From NCBI GenBank assembly GCA_965215945.1, contig CBDCFC010000050.1, positions 1-64,000 on the forward strand: DNA of 64,000 bases, in the 5' to 3' direction. Each line of letters starts with the position of its first letter. Position 1 is the first letter of the stretch. The notes beneath the pieces are model-generated. The model was not told the DNA's origin and made no database searches. It worked only from the letters and a program-made list of their open reading frames with translations. This DNA comes from JAHEKD01 sp965215945 (GTDB taxonomy: Bacteria > Pseudomonadota > Gammaproteobacteria > Arenicellales > JAHEKD01). A program made the position numbers and the translations under genes. This document shows positions 9,528-18,351 of the stretch, piece by piece.

Positions 9528-10496
9528 ATGTCTACAGGCACACCCGAAGATCTAAGCCAACACGGTGATCAGGCTTTCAGGGCTGCAGAAAATACTGGTC
9601 GTGATCATGAAATGACCTATAGTGGAGCCTTAAGTTTTTTAAGACGAAAATACTCACGTAGTCTCGAAGGCGTAGATGTAGTTGTCAGTGGCGTCCCCTA
9701 TGACTGTGCAACCAGCCATCGTCCTGGAACCAGACTTGGACCCAATGCAATTCGCGCCGCATCGGTTCAACTTGCCGAACTTAAGGCCTTTCCCTACGGT
9801 TTTGATCCCTTTGACCATTTGGCTGTTATCGATTACGGCGATTGCTTTTTTGACTTCGGCTATTCCGGTGATGTTGTAGAGGTATTACAAGCTCATGCTG
9901 CCCATATTCTGAGCAGCGGCGCGTCCATGTTGACGTTTGGTGGCGACCATTTTATTACTTACCCTTTACTTCGTGCCCACGCTGAAAAATACGGCCCTTT
10001 ATCGTTAGTCCAGTTTGATGCACATTGTGATACCTGGGAAGACGACGGCAAACGGATCGATCATGGCAGTATGTTTTTGCGTGCAGCCAATGAAGGACTG
10101 ATTATTCCCGAGCGATCTGTTCAAATCGGTTTGAGAACACACAACGATTTTGATCATGGATTTAACATCATCACTTCTCCCTGGATTCACCGTAATGGCA
10201 TTGATGCAACGGTTGAAAAAGCCTATGAAATCGTTGGGGATCATCAGGCTTATTTAACCTTTGATATTGATTGCCTTGATCCATCCTGTGCGCCCGGTAC
10301 TGGAACACCGGTTATTGGCGGTCTATCTACTGCTCAGGCATTAGAAATTTTTAGGGCGCTGGAAAACATCAATTATATCGGCATGGACTTAGTCGAAGTT
10401 TCACCACCATTCGATCAATCTGAAATAACGGCCATTGCCGCCGCAACCTTTGCTCACGATTATTTATGCATGCAGGCAAAGAAAAAAATCAAATAG
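9528..10496 (+). CDS. speB: Agmatinase-like ureohydrolase
   Basis: Binuclear manganese hydrolase of the arginase/agmatinase family. Agmatinase converts agmatine to putrescine and urea. All metal motifs are present: GGDH, QFDAHCDTW and TFDIDCLDPSCAPGTGTP. I chose the ATG at 9528 (protein MSTGTPEDLSQ, 322 residues) because CAGGA lies 6 nt upstream. An ATG at 9498 in the same frame adds 10 residues but has no ribosome site. Many agmatinase relatives act on guanidinobutyrate, proclavaminate or formiminoglutamate, so the substrate is inferred. A PuuA-like synthetase and a putrescine-type aminotransferase at 15.5-18.2 kb make agmatine plausible. Confidence 0.82.
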   Translation: MSTGTPEDLSQHGDQAFRAAENTGRDHEMTYSGALSFLRRKYSRSLEGVDVVVSGVPYDCATSHRPGTRLGPNAIRAASVQLAELKAFPYGFDPFDHLAVIDYGDCFFDFGYSGDVVEVLQAHAAHILSSGASMLTFGGDHFITYPLLRAHAEKYGPLSLVQFDAHCDTWEDDGKRIDHGSMFLRAANEGLIIPERSVQIGLRTHNDFDHGFNIITSPWIHRNGIDATVEKAYEIVGDHQAYLTFDIDCLDPSCAPGTGTPVIGGLSTAQALEIFRALENINYIGMDLVEVSPPFDQSEITAIAAATFAHDYLCMQAKKKIK

Positions 10497-10542
10497 AATT
10501 TAACAATATGTATGCGCTGGCGTTGTTTTCTACCTTTAAATT

Positions 10543-11739
10543 ATGGCTAATGTTGATATAAATGCACTGAAGAACTGGATTTTGCATCAAACATTAATTG
10601 GCGCTGATTCTCAATCGTTTTTCACTCAATTTTGTGAAAAAATTGCCCAACCTATTGGTCTTTATCGAGGCAACATAGGCATGCCAACCTTACATCCACT
10701 GGCTGAAGCCATCGCAATGACCTGGTGGCAAGGTTCCGAATTAGAAATTGATATTGCCGAACATGGTTACGAGGCTGAAGAAGATTGGCAAAGTGGTCCT
10801 GTATTCTTTATGCTGGAAAACCAGTTAAATAGACTCAATTACCGACTTGATAAATCGGGAGATTGGGAGAAATTCCCTTTACTAAGAGAAATGGCAAAGG
10901 CAGGTTGCACAGAGTACTATGCTTTTCTGACTTCTTTTGCAGATCAGGATTTTCCTGATGAAAATAATATCGAAGGTGTGTTTACCAGTTGGTTTAGTAA
11001 TCGTGCTGGTGGTTTTCCAAGGAAATTTTTAACCATAACTGAAGAAATACTCCCAGCGTTAGGAATCGCGGCAAAACTTTGGGACAGAGAAGCTACAAGT
11101 ACCAATATTGTTGAAGCCTATTTGGGAAATGATGCGGGAAAGCGAGTTTTAAAGGGACAAATCAAACGTGGAGAACTAATATCTATTGACGCTGTAATTT
11201 GGTATAGCGACTTGCGCGAGTCGACTTATCTGGCCGATAATCTTAGCAGCCAGGATTTTCTTGATACGCTCAATGCATATTTTGAATGTACGGCTGGTTC
11301 AATACTGGAAAACGACGGCCAGGTATTAAGATTTATTGGTGATGCTGTATTGGCTATTTTTCCAGTCGAATCTTTTAAAACAGCCAAAAAGGCGGCTGAT
11401 GCTGCCTGGCAGGCAGCAATCACAGCCAGGGACAAAATCAATCAACTTAACCAGAAAAGAAAATGCGCCAACCAAGATGCGCTTGATTTTGGCCTGGGAT
11501 TACATGCGGGCACACTGAAATACGGCAATATTGGCGTTCCAACACGACTGGAGTTTTCTGTCATTGGACCGGTTGCAAACGAGGTAGCACGACTTGAAAG
11601 CCTAACCAAGGAATTTGATCGCTCAGTCATTGTTTCCGAATCGTTTAGTAAACTGCTGCCTCTCGAGTGGGAGTGTTTAGGCTCTCCCAAGCTCAAAGGC
11701 GTTAATAAAAAGTTTCCAGTTTATTCTCTAATCTATTGA
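10543..11739 (+). CDS. Class III adenylate/guanylate cyclase
   Basis: 398 residues. The C-terminal half (about 200-398) is a class III nucleotide cyclase catalytic domain. AVIWYSDLRESTYLADN carries the first metal-binding Asp, FIGDAVLAIFP the second, and GLGLHAGTLKYGNIG matches the glycine-rich G-x-H-x-G strand. LEFSVIGPVANEVARLE is the usual segment after it. The N-terminal 190 residues match no domain I recognise and contain no TM helix, so the enzyme is probably cytosolic and the N-terminal part may be a sensor. It follows the ureohydrolase with a 46-bp gap and converges with the RES toxin gene, whose stop is 1 bp away. Confidence 0.85.
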   Translation: MANVDINALKNWILHQTLIGADSQSFFTQFCEKIAQPIGLYRGNIGMPTLHPLAEAIAMTWWQGSELEIDIAEHGYEAEEDWQSGPVFFMLENQLNRLNYRLDKSGDWEKFPLLREMAKAGCTEYYAFLTSFADQDFPDENNIEGVFTSWFSNRAGGFPRKFLTITEEILPALGIAAKLWDREATSTNIVEAYLGNDAGKRVLKGQIKRGELISIDAVIWYSDLRESTYLADNLSSQDFLDTLNAYFECTAGSILENDGQVLRFIGDAVLAIFPVESFKTAKKAADAAWQAAITARDKINQLNQKRKCANQDALDFGLGLHAGTLKYGNIGVPTRLEFSVIGPVANEVARLESLTKEFDRSVIVSESFSKLLPLEWECLGSPKLKGVNKKFPVYSLIY

Positions 11740-11740
11740 T

Positions 11741-12475
11741 CTATTTAAAAAAATACTGTCGATCAAATTCCATTATCATTTGTTTAGGTAAGTCCCGCTG
11801 GACAAACTCCACTTTCTGTGAATTGGCCACACAATGCCAATGTTGAAATTCTAACGGTGATTTATGATCAAACGCTATACTATTGAATACGGCAATATTA
11901 ATGCCGCTATCTTTATCTCTGGCTGAAAAAAAACGAATGGCCTGCACATTGTTTTCACGCATGTTATCACCCAATTCCTGAGGCACTTGATAGTCTGTTG
12001 GATGAATTAGTTTATTTTTGTGCTTCAGAAAAGGTTGGCGAGTTAAGTCGACACCGGCTGACGTTTTTATACTTGCTCTAAATAAAGTAAAATCTGCATA
12101 AACTTCTCCCAATTCGGCTTCGCTGCCTTGTAAAAATAAAAATCGGTAATAAGCAACTTCACACAACACCGTTTTGATCTTTGCTGATCCATACCAGATA
12201 CCACGTTGCTGGCGCGATCCAAATCGTGACCCATATTTAAGCGGTGGATAGCGAAATGGTGTCGATAATAAATAATGCAAGTTGTTATCTGTTTCACTTG
12301 GATAAGACGGCTTATTTTTCTCTAACAATTCTTCCAGTAACAGTTGTTCTTCCACAGAATCAACCAGCTTGCGAGTAACAACTTTATGCTGAGCCTCAAC
12401 CGCCCGCCAGGGTTTTGCGGTCAAGCGGCGAATGTTTTTTGCACCGCCGCATTTATCCCAAAGATTCAAAGCCAT
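11741..12475 (-). CDS. RES-domain toxin (NAD+ phosphorylase family)
   Basis: 244-residue RES-domain protein, the toxin of a type II RES/Xre module. Studied RES toxins break down NAD+. Signature residues are seen in the order expected: the Arg/Tyr region YGSRFGSRQQRGIWYGS near residue 80-96, a Glu in KTVLCEVAYYRF near residue 106, and the C-terminal INIAVFNSIAF. The domain is longer at the N terminus than the minimal RES fold (about 150 residues), which is common. The gene lies 63 bp downstream of its antitoxin on the same strand. All expected motifs appear intact, so it is probably functional. Confidence 0.85.
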   Translation of the reverse strand: MALNLWDKCGGAKNIRRLTAKPWRAVEAQHKVVTRKLVDSVEEQLLLEELLEKNKPSYPSETDNNLHYLLSTPFRYPPLKYGSRFGSRQQRGIWYGSAKIKTVLCEVAYYRFLFLQGSEAELGEVYADFTLFRASIKTSAGVDLTRQPFLKHKNKLIHPTDYQVPQELGDNMRENNVQAIRFFSARDKDSGINIAVFNSIAFDHKSPLEFQHWHCVANSQKVEFVQRDLPKQMIMEFDRQYFFK

Positions 12476-12538
12476 TGTAGGATTCAGACAAGCAGGTCAG
12501 ATTTGACTGCAAAAATCATCAAAATGAGAATCGTTTAT

Positions 12539-12916
12539 TCAGATTTTGCCACGCATTGCATCCAGGTATTGAACAACTTCTATCAAGCCCTGGATATTAT
12601 TTATTTTTTTCAGCGGAACTGCATCGAGATGATGATTATGGGCTTTTAACCACTTTTCTGATTGTTCATCATTACCGCCTAATATTGCATTGAGACTGCG
12701 ATACAAACGTATTAACAATAATGCCAACTCGCCTTCCTTACTATCTGGATCAATACTTCGCCCCTGCTTCAGCCTGGAAACACTGGCTTCACTACAACCG
12801 ATAATGGCAGCTAATCCTTTAGCATTAATGCCAAGCCTGCCGGCAACTGATAACACCGCTTTGCCCAAGACTAAATCCGGGCGAGAAATTTCTTGAGTTG
12901 CTAAAGCTATATTCAT
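12539..12916 (-). CDS. Xre/MbcA/ParS-type antitoxin of the RES pair
   Basis: 125 residues in two parts. Residues 25-60 form an Xre-like helix-turn-helix (LGINAKGLAAIIGCSEASVSRL). Residues 65-125 form the toxin-binding DUF2384/MbcA-ParS-Xre domain, with the usual 'RLYRSLNAILGGNDEQSEKWL' type region. It neutralises the RES toxin and represses the operon. It is the first gene of the pair. The start codon lies inside an inverted repeat (see the regulatory entry), which fits autorepression. No other start codon fits the domain. Confidence 0.85.
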   Translation of the reverse strand: MNIALATQEISRPDLVLGKAVLSVAGRLGINAKGLAAIIGCSEASVSRLKQGRSIDPDSKEGELALLLIRLYRSLNAILGGNDEQSEKWLKAHNHHLDAVPLKKINNIQGLIEVVQYLDAMRGKI

Positions 12917-12946
12917 TTGAAATTATTATACTATATATTTCAAATG
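12914..12946 (-). promoter_or_regulatory. Promoter/operator of the RES-Xre operon
   Basis: A perfect 10-bp inverted repeat, CATTTGAAAT (12914-12923) and ATTTCAAATG (12937-12946), flanks a TATAAT-type -10 box (minus strand, 12925-12930). The left arm contains the antitoxin start codon. Transcription would start about 2-3 nt before the ATG, so the mRNA may be leaderless. An antitoxin bound to both arms would cover the -10 region. Inference from sequence only. Confidence 0.6.
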
Positions 12947-12978
12947 AAATCATTAAAATTTAACCGAAAAAGATGAAG

Positions 12979-15369
12979 CTAACGATCATCGCTGCCTTCA
13001 TCGCCATTGTCATCAATCTTATCTTGAGCCGCTAATTCCTTCGCAACAACCGCCGACATGGCAGCCGCAGCCACTGCGGCGGGTGCCACCGGTGCCTGCT
13101 CTTCAGCATTTTCGCTGTTTTCCTCTTTGTCTTTTAAATGCAGCTTGCGCTCGTAGTCCATTTTTTGCAAATGCTCCAATTCCTGCGGCAAGCGTACTTT
13201 GACTTCACGATGCGCAAATTCAATACCCTGTGCAGCTAAAGCATCACGAACTCGAGTATAGGCAACGCGGCGAATAATCCATTGTTCTCCCGGTTTGGCC
13301 GTGAATTTCATGCGAATAATAAGCGCGGACTCCTCGACCCGCATCACACCTTGTGATTTCAGCGGCTGCAACATGTTCGGGCCGATCTCTTCATCTTCCA
13401 GCATTTCCTGGCCAACCTTTTTGATGATTTTACGCACTTTCTCAATATCAACATCGTAAGGTAAACGCAATTCCAGCTTCATAATCACCCAATCACGACT
13501 TTGGTTTTTAACCGTGGCAATCTCGCCGTAAGGAATCGTTTGAACCGAACCCAGGTGGTGCCTTAATCTCATTGATCTCACTGATAATTTTTCGACAGTA
13601 CCGCGCATTCCGGCAACCTCAACATACTCACCTTTACGAAATGCATCATCAATCAAAAAGAACACACCGGATATAATATCCTGCACTAATTTTTGCGAGC
13701 CAAAACCAACAGCGATGCCAACCACACCAGCACCCGCCAACAAAGGTGCAATCTGCACACCCAATGAATACAATACAGACATAATTACGACAAGAAACAG
13801 GACAATCAGCAAGGTTGTTCTGAGCAAAGGCAGCAATGTTTCGGTTCGAGTTGCAGCAGCCCCTCCTCCCTCTCCCTCAATCTCTACCACCCCATCTTCA
13901 GGCTCATCCGGGAGCTTATGTTCTATCCAAAGCTGAATAGCCTCCCAAATAATGAACCCAATCACAACAGTGATACCAATATCGGTCATTACTCTAACAA
14001 TATCCTTATCTCCCGCTCCCAATCTTTCCAGAATATCGATGTTTAACGCATCGAGAATGTTTAGGGTCAAGGCTGCAATCAATACCAACCTAACCACATT
14101 ACGGATGATATAAGTCACTCGATACTTTCGTTGCTGGAAGCGAGCATGTTGAAACACGGGCATGCTGGTCAATTTGTATAACAACGAGGCCACCACCAAA
14201 TCAACCAATGGAAACAAAATCACCAGCCACCAGGCTTGCTCCACTTCTTTCTGGTCCTGTGTGTTACCCGTAATCACTAAGATTTGCCACAAGCAGAACA
14301 CTAGTAGTAATACTACGGTAACGACAGTCGGCCAAATTGCTGCCCTGGCGGCATAACGATAACCACTTTCTTTACAAACTTTCTCATCGACAGTGCCGAA
14401 CAAAATTCGGTCTATATCGTAGCGTGCCCACCAGACGGCCCCGATAATCAACGGATTGATAATCAGACCAAACATTACCGCTGCAGATAATACATAATGT
14501 GCATCGGACAAACCGTATGTGTACATGGTATTAAAAAACCCATCGGCAACTATATAAAATAGAAAAAGGAAAATCGCTATACACCTCATTAACATGGGTT
14601 TATTGATGGTGTCGTCGATTAAGTCCAGGCCTTCTGGCGGCGAATTCATTAATACTCGAAAAACTATAATAAAAAATCGATAGACAATTACCGCATCAAA
14701 TAAGCGCATAAGTACCGCAAATGAATTGGTATTTTCGGACAAAAACAAAGTAGCGATTAGATACCCTGCCACAGCGAAAATCGCTAGACCAATAAAATTA
14801 AGCAAAAAGCGCAAAAATGGATGTTTAAACTTAACCTCCCAACCTTCCGGCTCATCTAAGTTAACCTCCGGGGCTTTTTTCTCGCGCCACTTGTAAAGAC
14901 ATACAAATTCAATCAGCCACGCACCGGTGATGACTAAAGCCAATAAACCCACAAGCTTAATAAACCCTTGGATACCATTACCGTCCGTCATGGTATTAAT
15001 AACTTCAGAAACATGATCAAAATAGTTTCCCGCTGCAGCAGACATGGCCGCCAAGCCGCCTCCAAGTGGAGTATAGGGATTGTTAATCCCCTTTAACAAT
15101 TTGATAATCGAGACAGACTGTTCTTGATCGACTACTTGATTAGCACTAGCCTCTGTTTTTAGATTATCTATTAGTAAATTTCTAACTTGTTGCTCATCTA
15201 AAGGTGCAACAAAATCTCCTACTTGCTCCGGGGTTAGATCACTGGGAACGGAAATTGAGTTCTCGGCTTGCGAATTCGCAGATAAAGCGGGTAACAAACC
15301 AGCACTGAACACCAACCCCGAACATAGCAGTAAACAAAACGGTAATATAATTCGACCAATAATACGCAT
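12979..15369 (-). CDS. Large MscS-family mechanosensitive channel
   Basis: 796-residue inner-membrane channel that releases solutes on osmotic downshock. A signal peptide covers residues 1-23 and a periplasmic segment about 24-130. Then come around ten TM helices. The pore helix near residues 550-570 carries the Gly/Ala-rich pattern APLLAGAGVVGIAVGFGSQKL. The cytoplasmic beta domain follows (FLIDDAFRKGEYVEVAGMRGTVE). An acidic, Ala-rich tail ends the protein. The size and layout resemble E. coli YbiO/MscM-type paralogues rather than MscS (286 residues). It diverges from the glutamine-synthetase-like gene. Confidence 0.88.
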   Translation of the reverse strand: MRIIGRIILPFCLLLCSGLVFSAGLLPALSANSQAENSISVPSDLTPEQVGDFVAPLDEQQVRNLLIDNLKTEASANQVVDQEQSVSIIKLLKGINNPYTPLGGGLAAMSAAAGNYFDHVSEVINTMTDGNGIQGFIKLVGLLALVITGAWLIEFVCLYKWREKKAPEVNLDEPEGWEVKFKHPFLRFLLNFIGLAIFAVAGYLIATLFLSENTNSFAVLMRLFDAVIVYRFFIIVFRVLMNSPPEGLDLIDDTINKPMLMRCIAIFLFLFYIVADGFFNTMYTYGLSDAHYVLSAAVMFGLIINPLIIGAVWWARYDIDRILFGTVDEKVCKESGYRYAARAAIWPTVVTVVLLLVFCLWQILVITGNTQDQKEVEQAWWLVILFPLVDLVVASLLYKLTSMPVFQHARFQQRKYRVTYIIRNVVRLVLIAALTLNILDALNIDILERLGAGDKDIVRVMTDIGITVVIGFIIWEAIQLWIEHKLPDEPEDGVVEIEGEGGGAAATRTETLLPLLRTTLLIVLFLVVIMSVLYSLGVQIAPLLAGAGVVGIAVGFGSQKLVQDIISGVFFLIDDAFRKGEYVEVAGMRGTVEKLSVRSMRLRHHLGSVQTIPYGEIATVKNQSRDWVIMKLELRLPYDVDIEKVRKIIKKVGQEMLEDEEIGPNMLQPLKSQGVMRVEESALIIRMKFTAKPGEQWIIRRVAYTRVRDALAAQGIEFAHREVKVRLPQELEHLQKMDYERKLHLKDKEENSENAEEQAPVAPAAVAAAAMSAVVAKELAAQDKIDDNGDEGSDDR

Positions 15370-15470
15370 CTAATGTTGTCTGATTTAGGTATTGTTTAAA
15401 GTTTACACAAAATTAGCTTAGTCAGTAAAACAAAGCTAGAATATCGAGATTCAATAATTAGTCGTATTTT

Positions 15471-16808
15471 ATGCAACCATTAAGTGAATGGCTCAATGAA
15501 AACAATATTGACGAAGTTGAAGCCATAATTCCTGATATGTCTGGTATTGCCAGGGGCAAACTCATCCCGGCCCACAAATACAGTGAAGAAGCAGGCATGC
15601 GCATGCCTAAATCAATTTTCATGCAGACAGTCACGGGAAATTATCCCGCCAATTACGATGATTTAATGCCGCCTGATGACGGTGACATGATTTTAAAACC
15701 TGATCTTAATACCCGCCGGTTAGTGCCCTGGGCAACGGACCCTACTGCATTATTGATTCATGATGCCTTCGCTGCAGACGGCACACCGAATGAAATGGCG
15801 CCAAGACAATTACTAAAAAAAATCTGCGACTTATTTAAGGCGAAAAACTGGCAGCCGATTATTGCACCGGAATTGGAATTTTATCTGGTTAAAAAAAATA
15901 CTGACTCGGATTACCCTCTTGAACCACCGGTTGGCCGCTCTGGTCGTCAGGAATCAAGCCGCCAGTCTTATAGCATTGATGCGATCAATGAATTTGATCC
16001 TGTCGTTGAAGATATTTATGACTATTGTGAAGCACAAAATCTGGCTATCGATACCTTGATTCATGAAATGGGGGCCGCACAACTTGAAGTTAATTTATTG
16101 CATGGTGACCCGCTCGAGCTGGCTGATCAATCGTTTTTATTTAAACGCACGGTAAGAGAAACAGCGCTTCGACACGGCATCTATGCCACCTTTATGGCCA
16201 AGCCGATGGAGAACGAACCCGGTAGCGCTTTTCATATCCACCAGAGTGTGATTGATAATACAAGTGGCCTAAATTTATTTTCGCAGGAAAACGGTGAAGA
16301 AAGTAATGAGTTCTTTTGGTATCTGGGCGGTTTGCAAAAATACTTACCCGAAGCCATGTGTTTATTAGCACCTAACGTGAACTCTTATCGCCGCCTGACA
16401 CCTTATATGTCCGCACCCATAAATTTGCTCTGGGGCTATGATAATCGCACTACTGGACTACGAATTCCTTATTCTGATCCGCAGAACAGGCGTATCGAAA
16501 ACCGCCTGGCCGGCGCAGACATTAATCCATATCTTACAATTGCAACTACTTTGGCATGCGGCTATCTAGGCATTGAAGAGAAAATCCAACCAACGCAGGC
16601 CCTTGCAACAAGCGGTTATAAAGAAGAGTTTAATTTACCCAGAAGCCTTGAAGAAACTGTAGCCCGGTTGCGAGGTTGTCCCGCGCTAAAAGATTTATTA
16701 GGGGAACCATTTATCAATGCTTACACATCTGTTAAAGAATCTGAACACGCTGCATTTTTGCATGTAATCAGCTCCTGGGAACGTGAGCACCTATTATTGA
16801 ATGTTTAA
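15471..16808 (+). CDS. Gamma-glutamylpolyamine synthetase-like glutamine synthetase (PuuA type)
   Basis: 445-residue member of the glutamine synthetase superfamily, in the PuuA/SpuI branch that joins glutamate to putrescine using ATP. The start (QPLSEWLNENNIDEVEAIIPDMSGIARGK) is typical of this branch. Catalytic motifs include PELEFYL, the glutamate/metal segment MGAAQLEVNLLH, the ATP-site GSAFHIHQS, the NSYRRL segment and NRRIENRLAGADINPY. It lies 14 bp before a putrescine-type aminotransferase. The two form an operon for polyamine catabolism, although the gamma-glutamyl route would also need an oxidase and a hydrolase that are not in this window. Confidence 0.85.
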   Translation: MQPLSEWLNENNIDEVEAIIPDMSGIARGKLIPAHKYSEEAGMRMPKSIFMQTVTGNYPANYDDLMPPDDGDMILKPDLNTRRLVPWATDPTALLIHDAFAADGTPNEMAPRQLLKKICDLFKAKNWQPIIAPELEFYLVKKNTDSDYPLEPPVGRSGRQESSRQSYSIDAINEFDPVVEDIYDYCEAQNLAIDTLIHEMGAAQLEVNLLHGDPLELADQSFLFKRTVRETALRHGIYATFMAKPMENEPGSAFHIHQSVIDNTSGLNLFSQENGEESNEFFWYLGGLQKYLPEAMCLLAPNVNSYRRLTPYMSAPINLLWGYDNRTTGLRIPYSDPQNRRIENRLAGADINPYLTIATTLACGYLGIEEKIQPTQALATSGYKEEFNLPRSLEETVARLRGCPALKDLLGEPFINAYTSVKESEHAAFLHVISSWEREHLLLNV

Positions 16809-16822
16809 AATCGTTTATAAAG

Positions 16823-18178
16823 ATGAAAACCAGCATTTTACAAAAACTCGATAGCCAGCACCATCGTCACCCGTTCACCGACCACCAGGAACTTAGTGAA
16901 ATTGGCAGCCGAGTTATCACCAGGGCCGAAGGTGTTTATCTATGGGATTCTGAGGGCAATAAAATTCTTGATGGCATGGCCGGGCTCTGGTGTGTCAATG
17001 TCGGCTACGGACGCCAAGAACTCGTTAACGCCGCCACACAGCAGCTCAATGACCTGCCCTACTATAATAGTTTTTTTCAATGCACTCACCCCCCTGCAAT
17101 TGAATTAGCCAAAATGTTAGCCGAAATCACGCCCTCAAATCTTAAAGAGGTTTTCTTCACCAATTCCGGTTCGGAGGCTAATGACACGGTAATTCGTACG
17201 GCTCGCTACTATTGGGAATTAGCGGGTGCAAAAAATAAAAACATAATCATCAGTCGCAAAAACGCTTATCACGGCAGCACCCTTGGTGCCGCCAGCATGG
17301 GCGGCATGTCAGGTATGCATAAGCAAGGCGGGTTGCCATTACCTAATTTCGCACACATCGCCCAACCATACACTTTTGATGAAGATTCCAGTATTGATAC
17401 CGAAACATTTGGTCTAGAGGTTGCTGATAAACTTGAAGAAAAAATTTTAGAGCTTGGAGAGGAACGGGTGGCCGCATTTGTGGCAGAACCCATCCAGGGT
17501 GCTGGGGGAGTCATTATTCCGCCAGCTTCTTATTGGCCTCGAATAAAAGAAATCTGTAATAAACATGAAATACTGCTTGTTGCGGATGAAGTCATTTGTG
17601 GGTTTGGCCGCCTGGGCCAATGGTTTGGCAGTGATTATTATGACTTACAGCCTGATTTAATGCCTATCGCCAAAGGTCTTTCATCCGGTTACCTGCCAAT
17701 CGGCGGCGTCATGATTGGCGATAAAGTTTCAAAACTGCTATCAGAAAAGGGTGAAGAATTTACCCACGGTTTCACTTATTCGGGTCACCCTACCGCCTGC
17801 GCTGTGGCTATTGCTAATATCAATATCATACAACGTGAAAATTTAGTGGAGAATGTTAAAAATGATATCGGCCCTTACCTGCAAAAACGCTGGCGCGAAT
17901 TAGCTGATCACCCCCTAGTCGGTGAAGTACGTGGCACCGGTTTAATTGGCGCGCTTGAACTGGTTAAGAATAAACCTTCCCGAGAAAGATTTGACGATAA
18001 AGGTACTCTGGGATTCGAGTGCCGCCGACACTGCATTGAAAATGGACTGGTGATGCGATCAGTCGGGGATACTATGATTATCTCTCCACCATTAGTGATT
18101 AATCATACACAGATTGATGAATTAATTGAAAAAGCCAGCGGTGCTTTAGATAAAACCCATAAATATTTAGCCAACTAA
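16823..18178 (+). CDS. Class III aminotransferase, putrescine/polyamine:pyruvate type (SpuC-like)
   Basis: 451-residue PLP enzyme of the omega-aminotransferase group. Such enzymes move the amino group of putrescine or a similar diamine to pyruvate. Seen: GLWCVNVGYGR and NSFFQCTHPPAIELA near the N terminus, FFTNSGSEANDTVIR for phosphate binding near 110, the Asp segment LLVADEVICGFGRLG near 250, the PLP lysine in IAKGLSSGYLPIGG near 287, and THGFTYSGHPTACAVA. The length agrees with SpuC. It follows the PuuA-like gene by 14 bp and is followed by a hairpin. The exact amine substrate is not determinable from sequence. Confidence 0.86.
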   Translation: MKTSILQKLDSQHHRHPFTDHQELSEIGSRVITRAEGVYLWDSEGNKILDGMAGLWCVNVGYGRQELVNAATQQLNDLPYYNSFFQCTHPPAIELAKMLAEITPSNLKEVFFTNSGSEANDTVIRTARYYWELAGAKNKNIIISRKNAYHGSTLGAASMGGMSGMHKQGGLPLPNFAHIAQPYTFDEDSSIDTETFGLEVADKLEEKILELGEERVAAFVAEPIQGAGGVIIPPASYWPRIKEICNKHEILLVADEVICGFGRLGQWFGSDYYDLQPDLMPIAKGLSSGYLPIGGVMIGDKVSKLLSEKGEEFTHGFTYSGHPTACAVAIANINIIQRENLVENVKNDIGPYLQKRWRELADHPLVGEVRGTGLIGALELVKNKPSRERFDDKGTLGFECRRHCIENGLVMRSVGDTMIISPPLVINHTQIDELIEKASGALDKTHKYLAN

Positions 18179-18206
18179 TACCCTCCTTGCAGGTATTTTT
18201 GTTGCT

Positions 18207-18240
18207 TATTTACAACAAAAATAGGTTTTTGTTGTAAATA
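18207..18240 (+). terminator. Perfect 15-bp hairpin after the polyamine operon
   Basis: A 15-bp perfect inverted repeat, TATTTACAACAAAAA and TTTTTGTTGTAAATA, with a TAGG loop. It lies 28 bp after the aminotransferase stop and is followed by a short T run (18248-18252). It may be a terminator, though the stem is AT-rich. The motif TTTTTGTTG occurs three times in the same direction (18196, 18226, 18248), so a protein-binding site is an alternative. Confidence 0.5.
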
Positions 18241-18351
18241 GGTCAAATTTTTGTTGGAATTTAACTCATAATTGGCGATAATCAATAGCTATAGATGCCG
18301 TTTAAATCTATTTTTATTAATCTAAAATCTGATCTAATCAGGAGCAAATTG

